Notes: generated by a model from the sequence alone, not told the origin. 64,000 nucleotides of DNA from Arenibacter algicola (GCF_000733925.1 NZ_JPOO01000003.1:1860001-1924000), one strand, 5' to 3'. Counted from the stretch's first letter, positions 1 to 9,807 are shown. Program-made: numbers and translations.

Positions 1-1368
1 CTTATTAAAATCCCCAGTATGTTGCCAATTGTAATTACTGTAATCACTCTGATATAACAGAACATTAAAATTGGGCATATGCGAAGACGAGTGTATAGAA
101 AATTTAAACTTGTTGTTCTCATTAATGTCATAACTGGCAAAGGCATCCAATAAATTTCCGGACAGATCCCCTGAGATATTGGCCTGGGCCGAACCATTCA
201 ACCGAAAACCACCAATCTTCTTTACATATTTGGCCCCGGCAGCGATTTCATCACCCTTTAACTGGCTTTGGATAAGCTGGGTAGGTGTTTGCAATACCGA
301 ATTAAAAAAATAATTGTACCCATAATGATTAACAAACCCTGTCAATTCCCCTAATGTCTTATTGGAGAATTGGGCATAGACCTGATTATAGGTAGTTTTT
401 AAACTGGCCTTATCCGATATACCGGAGTCATAGGCCTCTCCAAAATAATCGTTTTGGGCGGTTTGTTTATATTGATAGTATTTGGTCTCATAACTAAACT
501 CATGCCCAAGCGCCAAAGAAGTTGTCCTGATCTTACCCGAATCCTTTTTACTGCCAAACAAAATGTATTGATGATCCAAATAATACCTCTTTCCCAATAG
601 CCGGTTGCTGGCATCTGTAAAAAGTACATCCAACCTGGAACGGTCGCTAAAATCGGAGTCCCCGGATTCAAACTGCAATTCCTTATTGGACAATCCCCCA
701 TTTTCCTCAAACAAGGAGTTTTGGGCCGCCCCATGCGCTCTAAAATTGTAGCGCTTATCCTTGGATTCATAATTGGCCGTCATCTTGAAATTCCCGGACT
801 CGGCCTCACTATACTGATATTTGCCCAAGGACCTAAAACCTTTAAATGCTATAGAAAAATTTAATCTTGGTGAGGTATTAAAAGCCAATAAGGCATCCAG
901 TAGCTGTCCTTGTTCAAAAGTGGTCTTGAACATTAGGTCGCTCATAGGGGTCGCCACATTGTAATAATCAATATCCCTAACTTCCATATAGTTATAATGC
1001 TTCGCACTGGCACCCAACTTGGGATAGGTATCCTTTACATCAAAATCAACTCCCAATTTATTATAAGGCTGCCCTACGTTGGCAAATGGCATCAGCTCAA
1101 AATCGTCCCTCCGCAAAAAATTGTACTTATATTCCTTCTGTATGGAGATCGTAGTATCAAGAAAAGTAGTATCCCTTTCGTAACTTATAATCTTGTAATC
1201 CCTAATGGTCACCTCCTGACTCTTATCTTCCCCATTTTTTTTAGGTGGAAGATTTCTGACTCTACGGTCCATTCCGGCCTCCTCGTTCCTTGAGGGGGGA
1301 ATAGAATCTTCTTGTGCACTAATGGCCTGACCAAAAAACACTATTAAAAGTGTCAACAAATATCTCAT
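1..1368 (-). CDS. Putative porin (outer-membrane beta-barrel), 3' end outside window
   Basis: The frame is open from an ATG at 1368 down to base 1, so 456 codons are visible and the C-terminus is missing. The protein starts with a signal peptide (MRYLLTLLIVFFGQAISAQ) with an A-x-A type cleavage site. A short Pro/Arg/Lys-rich linker follows, then long stretches of alternating aromatic and polar residues such as YEYKYNF, RYNFRAHG and YYLDHQYILFG, typical of outer-membrane strands. It resembles the 'putative porin' family common in Flavobacteriia (PF14121 type). It would sit in the outer membrane as a channel or structural barrel; the substrate is unknown. It is divergent from rnhB across about 150 bases. 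Family assignment is by memory of the N-terminal pattern, not by search. Confidence 0.75.
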   Translation of the reverse strand, partial: MRYLLTLLIVFFGQAISAQEDSIPPSRNEEAGMDRRVRNLPPKKNGEDKSQEVTIRDYKIISYERDTTFLDTTISIQKEYKYNFLRRDDFELMPFANVGQPYNKLGVDFDVKDTYPKLGASAKHYNYMEVRDIDYYNVATPMSDLMFKTTFEQGQLLDALLAFNTSPRLNFSIAFKGFRSLGKYQYSEAESGNFKMTANYESKDKRYNFRAHGAAQNSLFEENGGLSNKELQFESGDSDFSDRSRLDVLFTDASNRLLGKRYYLDHQYILFGSKKDSGKIRTTSLALGHEFSYETKYYQYKQTAQNDYFGEAYDSGISDKASLKTTYNQVYAQFSNKTLGELTGFVNHYGYNYFFNSVLQTPTQLIQSQLKGDEIAAGAKYVKKIGGFRLNGSAQANISGDLSGNLLDAFASYDINENNKFKFSIHSSSHMPNFNVLLYQSDYSNYNWQHTGDFNK

Positions 1369-1516
1369 GCTACAAACTTACGTCGACAAAGTTAATTTTT
1401 TTGTCCTTAATGAAATGTGAAAGTTTGTTTTAACTCATTAAAGTATCAATTTCGATCCATTACATTAATGAAAACAATTGAAGTAATTATCTTCGCCAAA
1501 AACATTCAATATCATT

Positions 1517-2110
1517 ATGGAACAATTTTGCCATTCTTACTTTGAAGCCGGAACGGATGAAGCCGGTCGTGGTTGTTTGGCAGGACCTGTAACCGCTGCG
1601 GCCGTTATTCTGCCTAAAGATTTTACGAATGACATCATTAACGACTCAAAAATTCTGTCTGCTACAAAAAGGGATATATTGAGGCCAATTATTGAAACAA
1701 ATGCCTCCAGCTTTGGAATTGCCCATATATTTCCAGATGAAATTGACAAAATCAATATTTTGAACGCGTCTTTTCTCGCAATGCACAAAGCCCTAGATCA
1801 ATTGGAGACCAAGCCCGAATTTATCATTGTGGATGGGAACAGGTTTACCCCCTACCACAACATCCCCCATGCCTGCATTGTAAAAGGGGACGGCAAATAC
1901 CTCAGCATTGCCGCTGCATCCATCCTGGCCAAAACCTTCAGGGATGCCTACATGGAGAAAATTCATTTGGAATACCCCATGTACAATTGGTTAAAAAACA
2001 AAGGCTACCCCACCAAGGAACACAGAGAGGCCATACGTAAGTACGGTATCACCAAATATCATCGAAAAACTTTTAGACAATTACCAGATCAATTAAAACT
2101 GGACGTTTAA
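1517..2110 (+). CDS. rnhB: Ribonuclease HII
   Basis: 197 residues, a normal length for RNase HII, which cuts the RNA strand of RNA-DNA hybrids and removes single misincorporated ribonucleotides from DNA. The signature GTDEAGRG carries the catalytic D14 and E15. The other two metal-binding acids are D106 (IIVDGN) and D125 (VKGDGK), completing the DEDD set. The AAASILAKTFRD helix also matches the family. The ATG at 1517 follows an AT-rich region with a -7-like TATCTTCG about 30 bases upstream. The next gene starts 29 bases after its stop codon and may be cotranscribed. Confidence 0.97.
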   Translation: MEQFCHSYFEAGTDEAGRGCLAGPVTAAAVILPKDFTNDIINDSKILSATKRDILRPIIETNASSFGIAHIFPDEIDKINILNASFLAMHKALDQLETKPEFIIVDGNRFTPYHNIPHACIVKGDGKYLSIAAASILAKTFRDAYMEKIHLEYPMYNWLKNKGYPTKEHREAIRKYGITKYHRKTFRQLPDQLKLDV

Positions 2111-2139
2111 AAATCCTAAATTTGTTCAAAGCTTTATTT

Positions 2140-4599
2140 ATGAAATTCAAATTACTTACTGTACTCTTTATACTCTTGATCGCATGCACAGAACAAAGCA
2201 CTAAGACCTCACCAATACTCTACTACGTTCCCCATAACAGTGCCATTATTATTAAATTAAACGACAAGCCCTCTTTTTCCAGTGAACTGGAGAACAGTGA
2301 CCTTCTCAAGACCTTATCCCTTACACCCCCCTATACCTCCATACTGGAAAAACTAGAATCCTTAAAATATATCCAGCCCAATGGAGAGAGTATTCTGGCC
2401 TTCGTGGAATTGGGAAAGGCAAATTTTGAACTGCTATTAATTGCCCAAAACAGTGATGATCTTTTTCAAATTGAGGATGGCAAGAATAAAGTGGTTGAAA
2501 ACATAAGTTATGAAGGGAAAAACTTTGACAGCTACACCGTGGACGGGGCCAATTTCTTTTCCACGGTTTTGGAAGACAAAATAATTGTAAGCTCCGCGCA
2601 GATGCTGATCGAAAACATTCTTCGCAATGAAAGGGACTTAACAGCTGACGAATCCTTGAATAAATTGTATCAAATCGCCAATAATCAGAGTAGTGCCAAT
2701 ATATTTATAAACACCAATAAAAGTAATCCCTTGCTTAACCACATTTTGTCCGATGGGCATAAAGTGGATATATCCAAGTTTACGGACTGGGTATCCCTGG
2801 ATTTTAACACCAATAAGGACCACCTAAAACTAAATGGCATTAGCATGGCCAACGATTCTATTATCAATTACAGCAATCTTTTTAAAAACAGTCATGCCCT
2901 AACTCCCAAGACGCCCGCTCTGGCCCCAATGGCCTCCGATGCCATTATGGCCTTTACTTTTGACAATTACGAAAACTTTGCCCTAAACCAAAAAAGATAT
3001 TTGGACAGATCCATTGTTATAGATACCACCTTTAATGCTGTGGAAGAAATTGGATTTGTATACATGAACAAGGAGAAAGCGGTTATTCTGCATACCTACG
3101 GTTCCGAGAATATCCTGAACTACCTGGATAAGTTGGAAAAAACTTCGGAAGAATACCAAGGTAATGAAATTGTTGGGCTCTCCAAGTCGGATTTTCTTAA
3201 TCATTATTTCAACCCACTAATACAGGATTTTGAGGCCAATTATTATACCATCATAGAAAATGCGTTTGTTTTCTCCCCGAATCCGGAGACCTTAAAGACC
3301 TTCATTGGAAATTTTAAAAATGTTTCCACTTTTGAAAAAACATCGGTTTACAAAACAGCAAAAGAACAGTTGGCAGACGAATCGTCCATGCTTTTTGTAT
3401 CCAATGCAGATGGTATTGAATATTTTTTGGATCAATACACGGACAAGGGCATTTCCAAAAACGTTAAAATCAAAGAACTATCCCAGTATTCCTTTGCCGC
3501 GCAAATGGTTGCGGATGACAATTTTCATCACACCAACATACTTTTCCAAAAAATTGCCCACGAAACTACATTGAACAAAACCATTCCCTATTTCACCCTG
3601 CAGCTGGATACAGAAATAGTGACACCACCTCAATTTGTAAAAAACCACAGGACAAATAAGGACGAAATTATAGTCCAGGACCAAGACAACAACCTCTATC
3701 TAATTTCTACGGACGGCAAGGTAATTTGGAAAAAACAATTAAGCGGTAGAATACAAGGACGTGTAGAGCAAGTAGACCTTTACAAAAATGGAAGACTGCA
3801 ATTGGCCTTCACTACGGATAATCAGTTTATGATTGTAGATAGAAATGGTAAGGACGTGCCTCCCTTTACCTTCTCATACGAAGGTGGCAATTTAAACCCC
3901 TTGGCCGTATTTGATTACGACCGCAAAAAAGATTACCGGTTTTTGGTCACCCAGGGAACAAAACTATTTTTGTACAATAGCGCGGGCCAGATTGTAAAAG
4001 GCTTTAAGTACACTAAGGCAGCAAACCCCATACTGGGGACACCCAAGCATTTAAGGGTAGGAAAAAAGGATTATTTGGTCATGAAACAGGAAGGTGGAGA
4101 ATTGAAAATATTATCCAGGACCGGTGACACACGGGTGAATGTATCCAATAAAATAAATTTTTCAGACAATGAGGTTCTTCTGCATAAAAACAAGTTTACG
4201 GTTACCGACACCAAAGGCCATCTTTTCCAAATAGATGAAAAAGGAAAAACAACCACAGCCAATCTAAACCTACTCCCAGACCATGGTTTGGATGCCACAA
4301 GTAACACCTTGGCGATTATGAACGACAATGTACTGACCATAAGGAGCAAAAAAGTGGAATTGGATCTTGGGGTATATTCCAAACCGAGGATTTTCTATTT
4401 GAACGACAAGATATACATCAGTGTTACTGATATTCAGAACCAAAAGATTTATCTTTTCGACAGTCAGGCAGAAGCCGTTTCCAATTTTCCTGTACCCGGG
4501 AATTCCAGTATTGATCTCATTGATATGGACAACGACCATAAGCTGGAACTTGTAGCAAAGGACCAGGACAACTCCATCATCGTATACAAAATAAATTAG
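2140..4599 (+). CDS. Large lipoprotein with C-terminal propeller-like repeats
   Basis: 819 residues from the ATG at 2140. A TTG six codons upstream extends the frame but spoils the signal peptide. The N-terminus MKFKLLTVLFILLIACTEQ is a lipoprotein signal with the acylated Cys in LIAC. Residues about 25-480 resemble surface or periplasmic DUF3352-like proteins. Residues about 500-815 contain repeats of the type EIIVQDQDNNLYLISTDG and LFLYNSAGQIV, as in PQQ/WD-like beta-propeller blades, ending with a conserved DNDHKLELVAKD element. I expect an outer-membrane-anchored or periplasmic binding protein of unknown ligand. Adjacency to rnhB may be a conserved pairing in flavobacteria, but no function follows from it. 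Confidence 0.75.
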   Translation: MKFKLLTVLFILLIACTEQSTKTSPILYYVPHNSAIIIKLNDKPSFSSELENSDLLKTLSLTPPYTSILEKLESLKYIQPNGESILAFVELGKANFELLLIAQNSDDLFQIEDGKNKVVENISYEGKNFDSYTVDGANFFSTVLEDKIIVSSAQMLIENILRNERDLTADESLNKLYQIANNQSSANIFINTNKSNPLLNHILSDGHKVDISKFTDWVSLDFNTNKDHLKLNGISMANDSIINYSNLFKNSHALTPKTPALAPMASDAIMAFTFDNYENFALNQKRYLDRSIVIDTTFNAVEEIGFVYMNKEKAVILHTYGSENILNYLDKLEKTSEEYQGNEIVGLSKSDFLNHYFNPLIQDFEANYYTIIENAFVFSPNPETLKTFIGNFKNVSTFEKTSVYKTAKEQLADESSMLFVSNADGIEYFLDQYTDKGISKNVKIKELSQYSFAAQMVADDNFHHTNILFQKIAHETTLNKTIPYFTLQLDTEIVTPPQFVKNHRTNKDEIIVQDQDNNLYLISTDGKVIWKKQLSGRIQGRVEQVDLYKNGRLQLAFTTDNQFMIVDRNGKDVPPFTFSYEGGNLNPLAVFDYDRKKDYRFLVTQGTKLFLYNSAGQIVKGFKYTKAANPILGTPKHLRVGKKDYLVMKQEGGELKILSRTGDTRVNVSNKINFSDNEVLLHKNKFTVTDTKGHLFQIDEKGKTTTANLNLLPDHGLDATSNTLAIMNDNVLTIRSKKVELDLGVYSKPRIFYLNDKIYISVTDIQNQKIYLFDSQAEAVSNFPVPGNSSIDLIDMDNDHKLELVAKDQDNSIIVYKIN

Positions 4600-4918
4600 G
4601 AAAAATAAGGAAGCAATATCTCAACCATAATCCTGGATTAAGTAAGCTTTTTCGATTTTTTCGATAGGAAAAATATTCTTTTAATTTCTCATTAATCTTA
4701 CATTTTAGGGCTTCACTATCCCCTGCCGTATCTCTTTTCTTGCAAACTTTTTTAATGTAAATGTTAACCATTGGTTTTAACGCACCATTAATACATAAAA
4801 ACAGGCAAGATATACACCTCTGAAGGCACAAGCCTTAAATTTTGTTAATTTTAGTTAATATACTGACCTAAAGTTGATTGAGGTAAAAAACACTGCGAGA
4901 ACATTAAAATTAAAGATT
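4600..4918. other. Intergenic, no gene recognised
   Basis: About 320 AT-rich bases between the lipoprotein gene and the OmpA-type gene. A minus-strand frame of 84 codons (4577-4831) crosses it, but it has many Cys and Lys codons, no recognisable domain, and overlaps the preceding gene, so I do not call it. The region probably holds the terminator of the upstream gene and the promoter of the OmpA-type gene, but I see no clear hairpin. Confidence 0.5.
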
Positions 4919-6250
4919 ATGAATCCTTTCAAAATATTCCCCAGAGCAATTCCCGCTTTTCTATTGCTATTCTTCTTTTCCACCGCCCTTCAAGGACAAA
5001 TATTGAAAAAACTGGGAAAGCGGGCAGAAAGGGCTGTAGAACGGACTGTAGAAAACAGGGTAGACAGGGAAGCCTCAAAAAAGACAGATGAAGTATTGGA
5101 CAGCATCTTGGAGCCCGGCAGCAAGGGTCCTTCCACCAACCCTCAGGTTGAGAACCCACTACCTCCAGCTGGACAGGAAAATCCGGGAGGTAATATTGGC
5201 AATAGTAAAGATATGCCCTCTACGGGTGGCGTAAAAACCATTGAGGTATACAGTAAGTTTGACTATGTACCCGGTGACAAACCTCTGTTTTATGATGATT
5301 TCTCGAATGAGTTCATTGGAGATTTTCCTTCCAAATGGAATACCAACGGTGGCGGGGAAGTTGTATCCATAAATGACTCCAGTGAAAAGTGGTTAGAATT
5401 GATTTCTGGATACAACATTTATTTTATTCCAGACATACCAAATCTACCTGAGGAATACACCATTGAATTTGATGTAATGGCCCTTGGATTGGACAACAAG
5501 ACTTCTTCTACGGCATTTCTTAGAGTAGCACTAAGTGATGACGACAAATTTAAGGACGGTGCCAATTTCGTACATGCCCATATCCCTTTTTGCTTATATT
5601 CCCCAATAGGCATCACCATGGCCAATCACATTAATAACAAAAGGGAAATATACAGTGTAGTCAAGGCCGATCTAAGAGATGAGATTGTGGACAGACCACA
5701 TATTTCCGTCGCCGTGAATAAGCAGCGGTTTCGATTATGGGTCAACGAAGAAAAACATATCGATATCCCTAGGATGGTTCCTCAAGGAGCTATATTGAAA
5801 TCTTTAAAATTTCATATGAACAATTTTAAGGATGGAAAGGAACGTATTTTTATCTCCAATTTGAAAGTTGCAGAAGGAGGGGTAGACCTTAGACGGAAAT
5901 TGATTTCCGAGGGGGAAGTCTCCACCAATGGTATTTTGTTCGATTCAGGATCGGCCAACATCCAACCACAATCCATGGGAATCATTCGACAAATTTCTCA
6001 AGTTTTACAGGAAGAAAACGGAATGAACCTAATGATCATTGGACATACAGACGCCGATGGCCCAGAAGATACCAATTTAAGCCTGTCCCAAAAGCGAGCT
6101 GCAGCAGTGAAAAACGCCTTGGTTAGCGTTTATGGTATTTCAGACAGCCGTTTGCAAACCCAAGGCAAGGGAGAAAACGAACCCATAGGGGACAATAATA
6201 CTCCCGACGGCAAAGCCCAAAACAGGCGTGTAGTTTTCAAAAAAATATAA
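4919..6250 (+). CDS. OmpA-family outer-membrane/peptidoglycan-binding protein
   Basis: 443 residues from the ATG at 4919. The longer TTG-started frame from 4874 lacks a sensible N-terminus. The N-terminal signal peptide ends near LQGQ. A charged helix follows (LGKRAERAVERTVENRVD), then a Pro-rich linker and a middle beta-rich domain (about residues 110-330) that may bind carbohydrate or protein. The last 110 residues are an OmpA C-terminal domain: ILFDSGSANIQPQS, the peptidoglycan-contact segment IIGHTDADG, SQKRAAAVKNALV and NRRVVFKKI. It should tether the outer membrane to peptidoglycan. The small TapB-like gene begins 30 bases downstream. Confidence 0.88.
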   Translation: MNPFKIFPRAIPAFLLLFFFSTALQGQILKKLGKRAERAVERTVENRVDREASKKTDEVLDSILEPGSKGPSTNPQVENPLPPAGQENPGGNIGNSKDMPSTGGVKTIEVYSKFDYVPGDKPLFYDDFSNEFIGDFPSKWNTNGGGEVVSINDSSEKWLELISGYNIYFIPDIPNLPEEYTIEFDVMALGLDNKTSSTAFLRVALSDDDKFKDGANFVHAHIPFCLYSPIGITMANHINNKREIYSVVKADLRDEIVDRPHISVAVNKQRFRLWVNEEKHIDIPRMVPQGAILKSLKFHMNNFKDGKERIFISNLKVAEGGVDLRRKLISEGEVSTNGILFDSGSANIQPQSMGIIRQISQVLQEENGMNLMIIGHTDADGPEDTNLSLSQKRAAAVKNALVSVYGISDSRLQTQGKGENEPIGDNNTPDGKAQNRRVVFKKI

Positions 6251-6280
6251 CGTTAAACATATCCATCTTAAATAAAAAAT

Positions 6281-6973
6281 ATGAGAACACTTATCCTAAT
6301 TTATAGCCTTTTCCTTGTTTCCTCAACAGCATTGTCCCAGAACTGTAGTAAATACTACCCAATGGAAGAAGGTACAAGTTTTCAATATACCATGACCAAC
6401 AAAAAAGGAAAGACAGAAGGAATAACCGACTACTCCATTACAAATGTTGAAAATTCAGGTGGCGTTACTACCGCCACAATGAATATGAAGTTTACCGATG
6501 AAAAAGGAAAGGAAATATTTGTATCCGATTACAAGCTTAACTGTACAGGGGATGTAGTCAAGATAGACTACAATTCACTGGTACCGGCACAAATGATGAA
6601 ACAATATACGGATATGGGGATGGAAATGGAGATTAGTGGAACAGACATAGAGTTGCCCAACGACCTTAGTGTCGGACAGGGCTTAGACGACGCCAATGTA
6701 GCCATGTCCATCAAAATGACTGGCATGAACATGAATATTAAAGTGGACCAGCTAAATAGGATAGTGGAAAAAAAAGAAAGTGTCAACACGCCAGCAGGAA
6801 CCTATGAGTGTTACGTGATAACCCAGGACAATGTTTCTGAGACCATGGGCGTAAAACAAACAATGCAATCCAAGTTATGGCTTGCAGAAGGAGTAGGAAT
6901 GGTAAAGCAGGAAACCTACAATAAAAAAGGTGATCTTACCACCCAAATGCTTCTCACCAAGTTCAATAACTAA
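6281..6973 (+). CDS. TapB-like secreted protein (DUF3108-like)
   Basis: 230 residues with a signal peptide (MRTLILIYSLFLVSSTALSQ). The mature part begins NCSKYYPMEEGTSFQYTM and continues with alternating beta strands. It contains TPAGTYECYVITQ and a C-terminal WLAEGVGMVKQETYNKKG, which fit the TapB/DUF3108-like fold found in many Bacteroidota secreted proteins. It is probably periplasmic or surface-exposed, and its biochemical role is unknown. It follows the OmpA-type gene closely and is terminated by the hairpin at 6996-7025 shared with lipB. Confidence 0.75.
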   Translation: MRTLILIYSLFLVSSTALSQNCSKYYPMEEGTSFQYTMTNKKGKTEGITDYSITNVENSGGVTTATMNMKFTDEKGKEIFVSDYKLNCTGDVVKIDYNSLVPAQMMKQYTDMGMEMEISGTDIELPNDLSVGQGLDDANVAMSIKMTGMNMNIKVDQLNRIVEKKESVNTPAGTYECYVITQDNVSETMGVKQTMQSKLWLAEGVGMVKQETYNKKGDLTTQMLLTKFNN

Positions 6974-6995
6974 ATTGGTAGAATTTAAGAAAAAC

Positions 6996-7025
6996 AAAAA
7001 ACCGAGGCTTACACCTCGGTTTTTT
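6996..7025. terminator. Bidirectional intrinsic terminator
   Basis: Six A, stem CCGAGG (7002-7007), six-base loop, stem CCTCGG (7014-7019), six T. It works on both strands, for the TapB-like gene and for lipB. The lipB stop codon (7009-7011) lies within the loop, so the last codons of lipB form part of the stem. Confidence 0.9.
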
Positions 7026-7725
7026 GTTTTATAATTTCTGCTTCAAAAAGCGTTTCAAAATGCTTCAGCAGCTTTTGTTTCACCTCGTTCATATCCACTT
7101 CCTTTTTACCTAGCTCTACATTCAACGAAGTTACCGCTTTGCCTTTGATCCCACAGGGAATCATCAGATCAAAATAGCCCAGATCGGCATTTACGTTCAA
7201 GGCAAAACCATGCATGGTAACCCACCTACTGGCTCGTACGCCCATGGCACAGATCTTTCTGGCGAATGGGGTACCTACGTCCAACCAAACTCCGGTTTCC
7301 CCGTTGGATCGCTCTGCGTTTAGCCCGTAGTCGGCCAAGGTAAGAATCACCATCTCTTCCAAAAACCTGAGGTATTTATGAATGTCTGTAAAGAAATTAT
7401 CAAGATCAAGAATAGGGTAGCCCACAATCTGTCCAGGCCCGTGATAGGTGATGTCCCCACCCCTGTTTATTTTGTAGAATTTTGCGCCTTTTTCGGTAAG
7501 TACGTTTTCATCTACCAATAGGTTATCCATATCCCCGCTTTTACCCAAAGTATATACATGCGGATGCTCTACAAACAAAAAATGATTGGGCGTTTCCAGC
7601 TGGGAGCCCTCCCTCCTATTCTTAATTTTTAAGTCCAAAATAGACTGGAACAATTCTTCCTGGTAATCCCAAGTTTCCTTGTAATCCTTGTGCCCCAAAT
7701 CTTCTAAGAGAATACTTTTGTTCAT
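7009..7725 (-). CDS. lipB: Octanoyltransferase LipB
   Basis: 238 residues from the ATG at 7725; the longer frame starting at 7758 adds 11 unlikely residues. LipB moves octanoate from acyl carrier protein to lipoyl domains in cytoplasmic lipoate synthesis. Family motifs are RGGDITYHGPGQIVGYPI, RKICAMGVRASRWVTMHG with the activating K157, and MIPCGIKGKAVTSL with the catalytic C191. The gene is convergent with the TapB-like gene, and its stop codon falls in the loop of their shared terminator. A Pmp3-like gene lies 44 bases upstream on the same strand. Confidence 0.96.
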   Translation of the reverse strand: MNKSILLEDLGHKDYKETWDYQEELFQSILDLKIKNRREGSQLETPNHFLFVEHPHVYTLGKSGDMDNLLVDENVLTEKGAKFYKINRGGDITYHGPGQIVGYPILDLDNFFTDIHKYLRFLEEMVILTLADYGLNAERSNGETGVWLDVGTPFARKICAMGVRASRWVTMHGFALNVNADLGYFDLMIPCGIKGKAVTSLNVELGKKEVDMNEVKQKLLKHFETLFEAEIIKQKTEV

Positions 7726-7769
7726 CCTGCAAAGATACAAACTCCCACCATAAAGCAAACTACACGCTT

Positions 7770-7925
7770 TTAGTTCGGATTGTTAAGGATGATCAAGGCG
7801 GCGATAACACCGGGCACCCACCCGCAAAGGGTAAGCAGAAAAACGATAATAAAAGATCCGCACCCCTTGCCAATTACGGCCAAGGGTGGGAAAATAATGG
7901 CCAACAAGACCCTAAAACAGCCCAT
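7770..7925 (-). CDS. Pmp3/YqaE-family small membrane protein
   Basis: A 51-residue frame from the ATG at 7925 to TAA at 7770, easily missed because of its length. The protein MGCFRVLLAIIFPPLAVIGK continues with GCGSFIIVFLLTLCGWVPGV and ends IAALIILNNPN. The IIFPPLAV motif, the Gly-Cys-Gly turn, the second hydrophobic helix and the W-x-PG-x-IAAL ending are the Pmp3/YqaE (UPF0057) signature. These two-helix inner-membrane proteins are linked to membrane potential and salt stress in other organisms. It lies 44 bases upstream of lipB and may be cotranscribed with it. Confidence 0.88.
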   Translation of the reverse strand: MGCFRVLLAIIFPPLAVIGKGCGSFIIVFLLTLCGWVPGVIAALIILNNPN

Positions 7926-8063
7926 GCTTTTTTCGATTTTTGATTGATGCCGTCCTTTGGCGGGACAGATGTACCAATAAGACTAAAAAACAGACATTTT
8001 GTTACAAGGAATTGGGAATATTTTGAATACACTGTTTTGAAAACAATCAATTCCAATTTTTGG

Positions 8064-8095
8064 ATTGATAGATTAACGCAGAGTGCCTATATTTG
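8064..8095 (+). promoter_or_regulatory. Probable lysS promoter
   Basis: The -7 element TATATTTG at 8088-8095 matches the Bacteroidota TAnnTTTG consensus exactly and is followed by GCAG. An ATTG at 8064-8067 sits 20 bases upstream, as a weak -33 element. The lysS ATG is 21 bases downstream. Confidence 0.6.
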
Positions 8096-8115
8096 CAGCC
8101 TTAATTTATAAGAAT

Positions 8116-9807
8116 ATGCAACTTTCGGAACAAGAAGTAATTAGAAGGGAAAAACTTGGCAAGTTACGGGAATTGGGCATCGACCCCTATCCCGCAGCAC
8201 TTTACCCAGTAAATAGCACTTCTAAAAATGCCAAGGAGAATTATGAGGAAGGCAAAAAGGTAGTTCTTTCCGGAAGGCTTATGTCCAGAAGAATCCAAGG
8301 CAAGGCTTCCTTTGCGGAACTACAGGACAGCGAAGGCCGTATACAGGTCTATTTCAACAGGGACGAAATTTGTACTGGGGATGACAAGACCTTGTACAAT
8401 GATGTGTATAAGAAATTATTGGACATTGGTGACATTATTGGCGTAGAAGGGGAGCTTTTCACCACTCAGGTGGGCGAGAAAACCGTCATGGTCAGGAATT
8501 TTACCTTGCTGAGTAAATCCCTACGTCCTTTACCCTTGCCAAAAGTGGATGCCGAAGGAAAAGTCTACGATGAATTTAACGACCCAGAATTGCGTTATCG
8601 CCAACGATACGTGGATTTGGTAGTGAATCCAAGCGTTAAGAAAAATTTTATAAAGCGTACCAAGATCACCAATAGTATGCGTCAGTTTTTTAACGATGCC
8701 GGCTATTTGGAGGTAGAGACCCCTATATTGCAACCCATTCCGGGCGGGGCTGCGGCACGTCCGTTTATGACCCACCATAACGCCTTGAACATCCCTTTAT
8801 ATTTAAGGGTAGCGAATGAACTTTACCTAAAAAGATTGATTGTTGGTGGCTTTGATGGTGTTTACGAATTTGCCAAGGATTTTAGGAACGAAGGTATGGA
8901 TCGTACCCATAACCCCGAGTTTACGGTTATGGAGCTTTATGTGGCCTACAAGGATTACAATTGGATGATGGACATGACCGAAAAGCTTTTGGAAAAGGTG
9001 GCTATCGATTCCAACGGCACATCCAAAGTAACCGTAGGCAAAAATGAGATAGAATTTAAGGCCCCTTACCCTAGGGTTCCCATTTTGGAAGCCATTAAAA
9101 TCCATACCGGTTTTGATGTAGCCGGGATGAACGAGGTGGAACTTAGGGAGGTTGCCAAAAAATTAAATATTGAGGTGGATGATAGTATGGGAGTTGGCAA
9201 GCTTATCGATGAAATTTTCGGTGAAAAATGTGAACATCACTACGTACAGCCCACCTTTATCACAGATTACCCCAAAGAAATGAGTCCATTGTGCAAGGAG
9301 CACAGGGACAATCCCGCATTAACGGAACGTTTTGAACTGATGGTAAACGGAAAGGAATTGGCCAATGCCTATTCCGAGCTAAACGATCCCATTGACCAGC
9401 GTGAAAGGTTTGAGGAACAACTTCAACTTTCGGAAAAAGGGGACGACGAGGCCATGTTCATTGATCAAGATTTCCTAAGGGCCCTGGAATACGGAATGCC
9501 TCCAACAAGTGGCATCGGTATCGGCATCGATCGATTGGTAATGTTGATGACCAACAATGCCTCTATACAAGAAGTTCTTTTCTTCCCACAAATGAGACCG
9601 GAGAAGAAACAAGTAGAGCTTAGCGAGGAAGAAAAAGAAATCCTTGCCATTTTAAAGCCGGAAGGCAAAATGGCACTGGATGAGCTTAAGACCAAAGCAG
9701 GCTTAAGTGGAAAAAAATGGGACAAATCCATGAAGGCCCTTTCCAAGCACGAGTTGATCAAGGTAGCCACCGAGGGCGATACTAAAATGGTGCTGCTAAA
9801 GAAATAA
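8116..9807 (+). CDS. lysS: Lysyl-tRNA synthetase (class II)
   Basis: 563 residues from the ATG at 8116; the GTG at 8083 would place the promoter inside the gene. It charges tRNA-Lys. The N-terminal OB-fold anticodon domain spans roughly residues 40-150 (VVLSGRLMSRRIQGKASFAE). The class II core contains FRNEGMDRTHNPEFT (motif 2) and GIGIGIDRLVML (motif 3). About 70 residues follow the core (KPEGKMALDELKTKAGLSGK), a winged-helix-like tail I associate with Bacteroidota LysS. The gene stands alone, with its own promoter just upstream. Confidence 0.97.
   Translation: MQLSEQEVIRREKLGKLRELGIDPYPAALYPVNSTSKNAKENYEEGKKVVLSGRLMSRRIQGKASFAELQDSEGRIQVYFNRDEICTGDDKTLYNDVYKKLLDIGDIIGVEGELFTTQVGEKTVMVRNFTLLSKSLRPLPLPKVDAEGKVYDEFNDPELRYRQRYVDLVVNPSVKKNFIKRTKITNSMRQFFNDAGYLEVETPILQPIPGGAAARPFMTHHNALNIPLYLRVANELYLKRLIVGGFDGVYEFAKDFRNEGMDRTHNPEFTVMELYVAYKDYNWMMDMTEKLLEKVAIDSNGTSKVTVGKNEIEFKAPYPRVPILEAIKIHTGFDVAGMNEVELREVAKKLNIEVDDSMGVGKLIDEIFGEKCEHHYVQPTFITDYPKEMSPLCKEHRDNPALTERFELMVNGKELANAYSELNDPIDQRERFEEQLQLSEKGDDEAMFIDQDFLRALEYGMPPTSGIGIGIDRLVMLMTNNASIQEVLFFPQMRPEKKQVELSEEEKEILAILKPEGKMALDELKTKAGLSGKKWDKSMKALSKHELIKVATEGDTKMVLLKK

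Noticed and set aside
4577..4831. Minus-strand 84-codon frame after the large lipoprotein
   Set aside because: It overlaps the upstream gene, is Cys- and Lys-rich by chance composition, and shows no domain.
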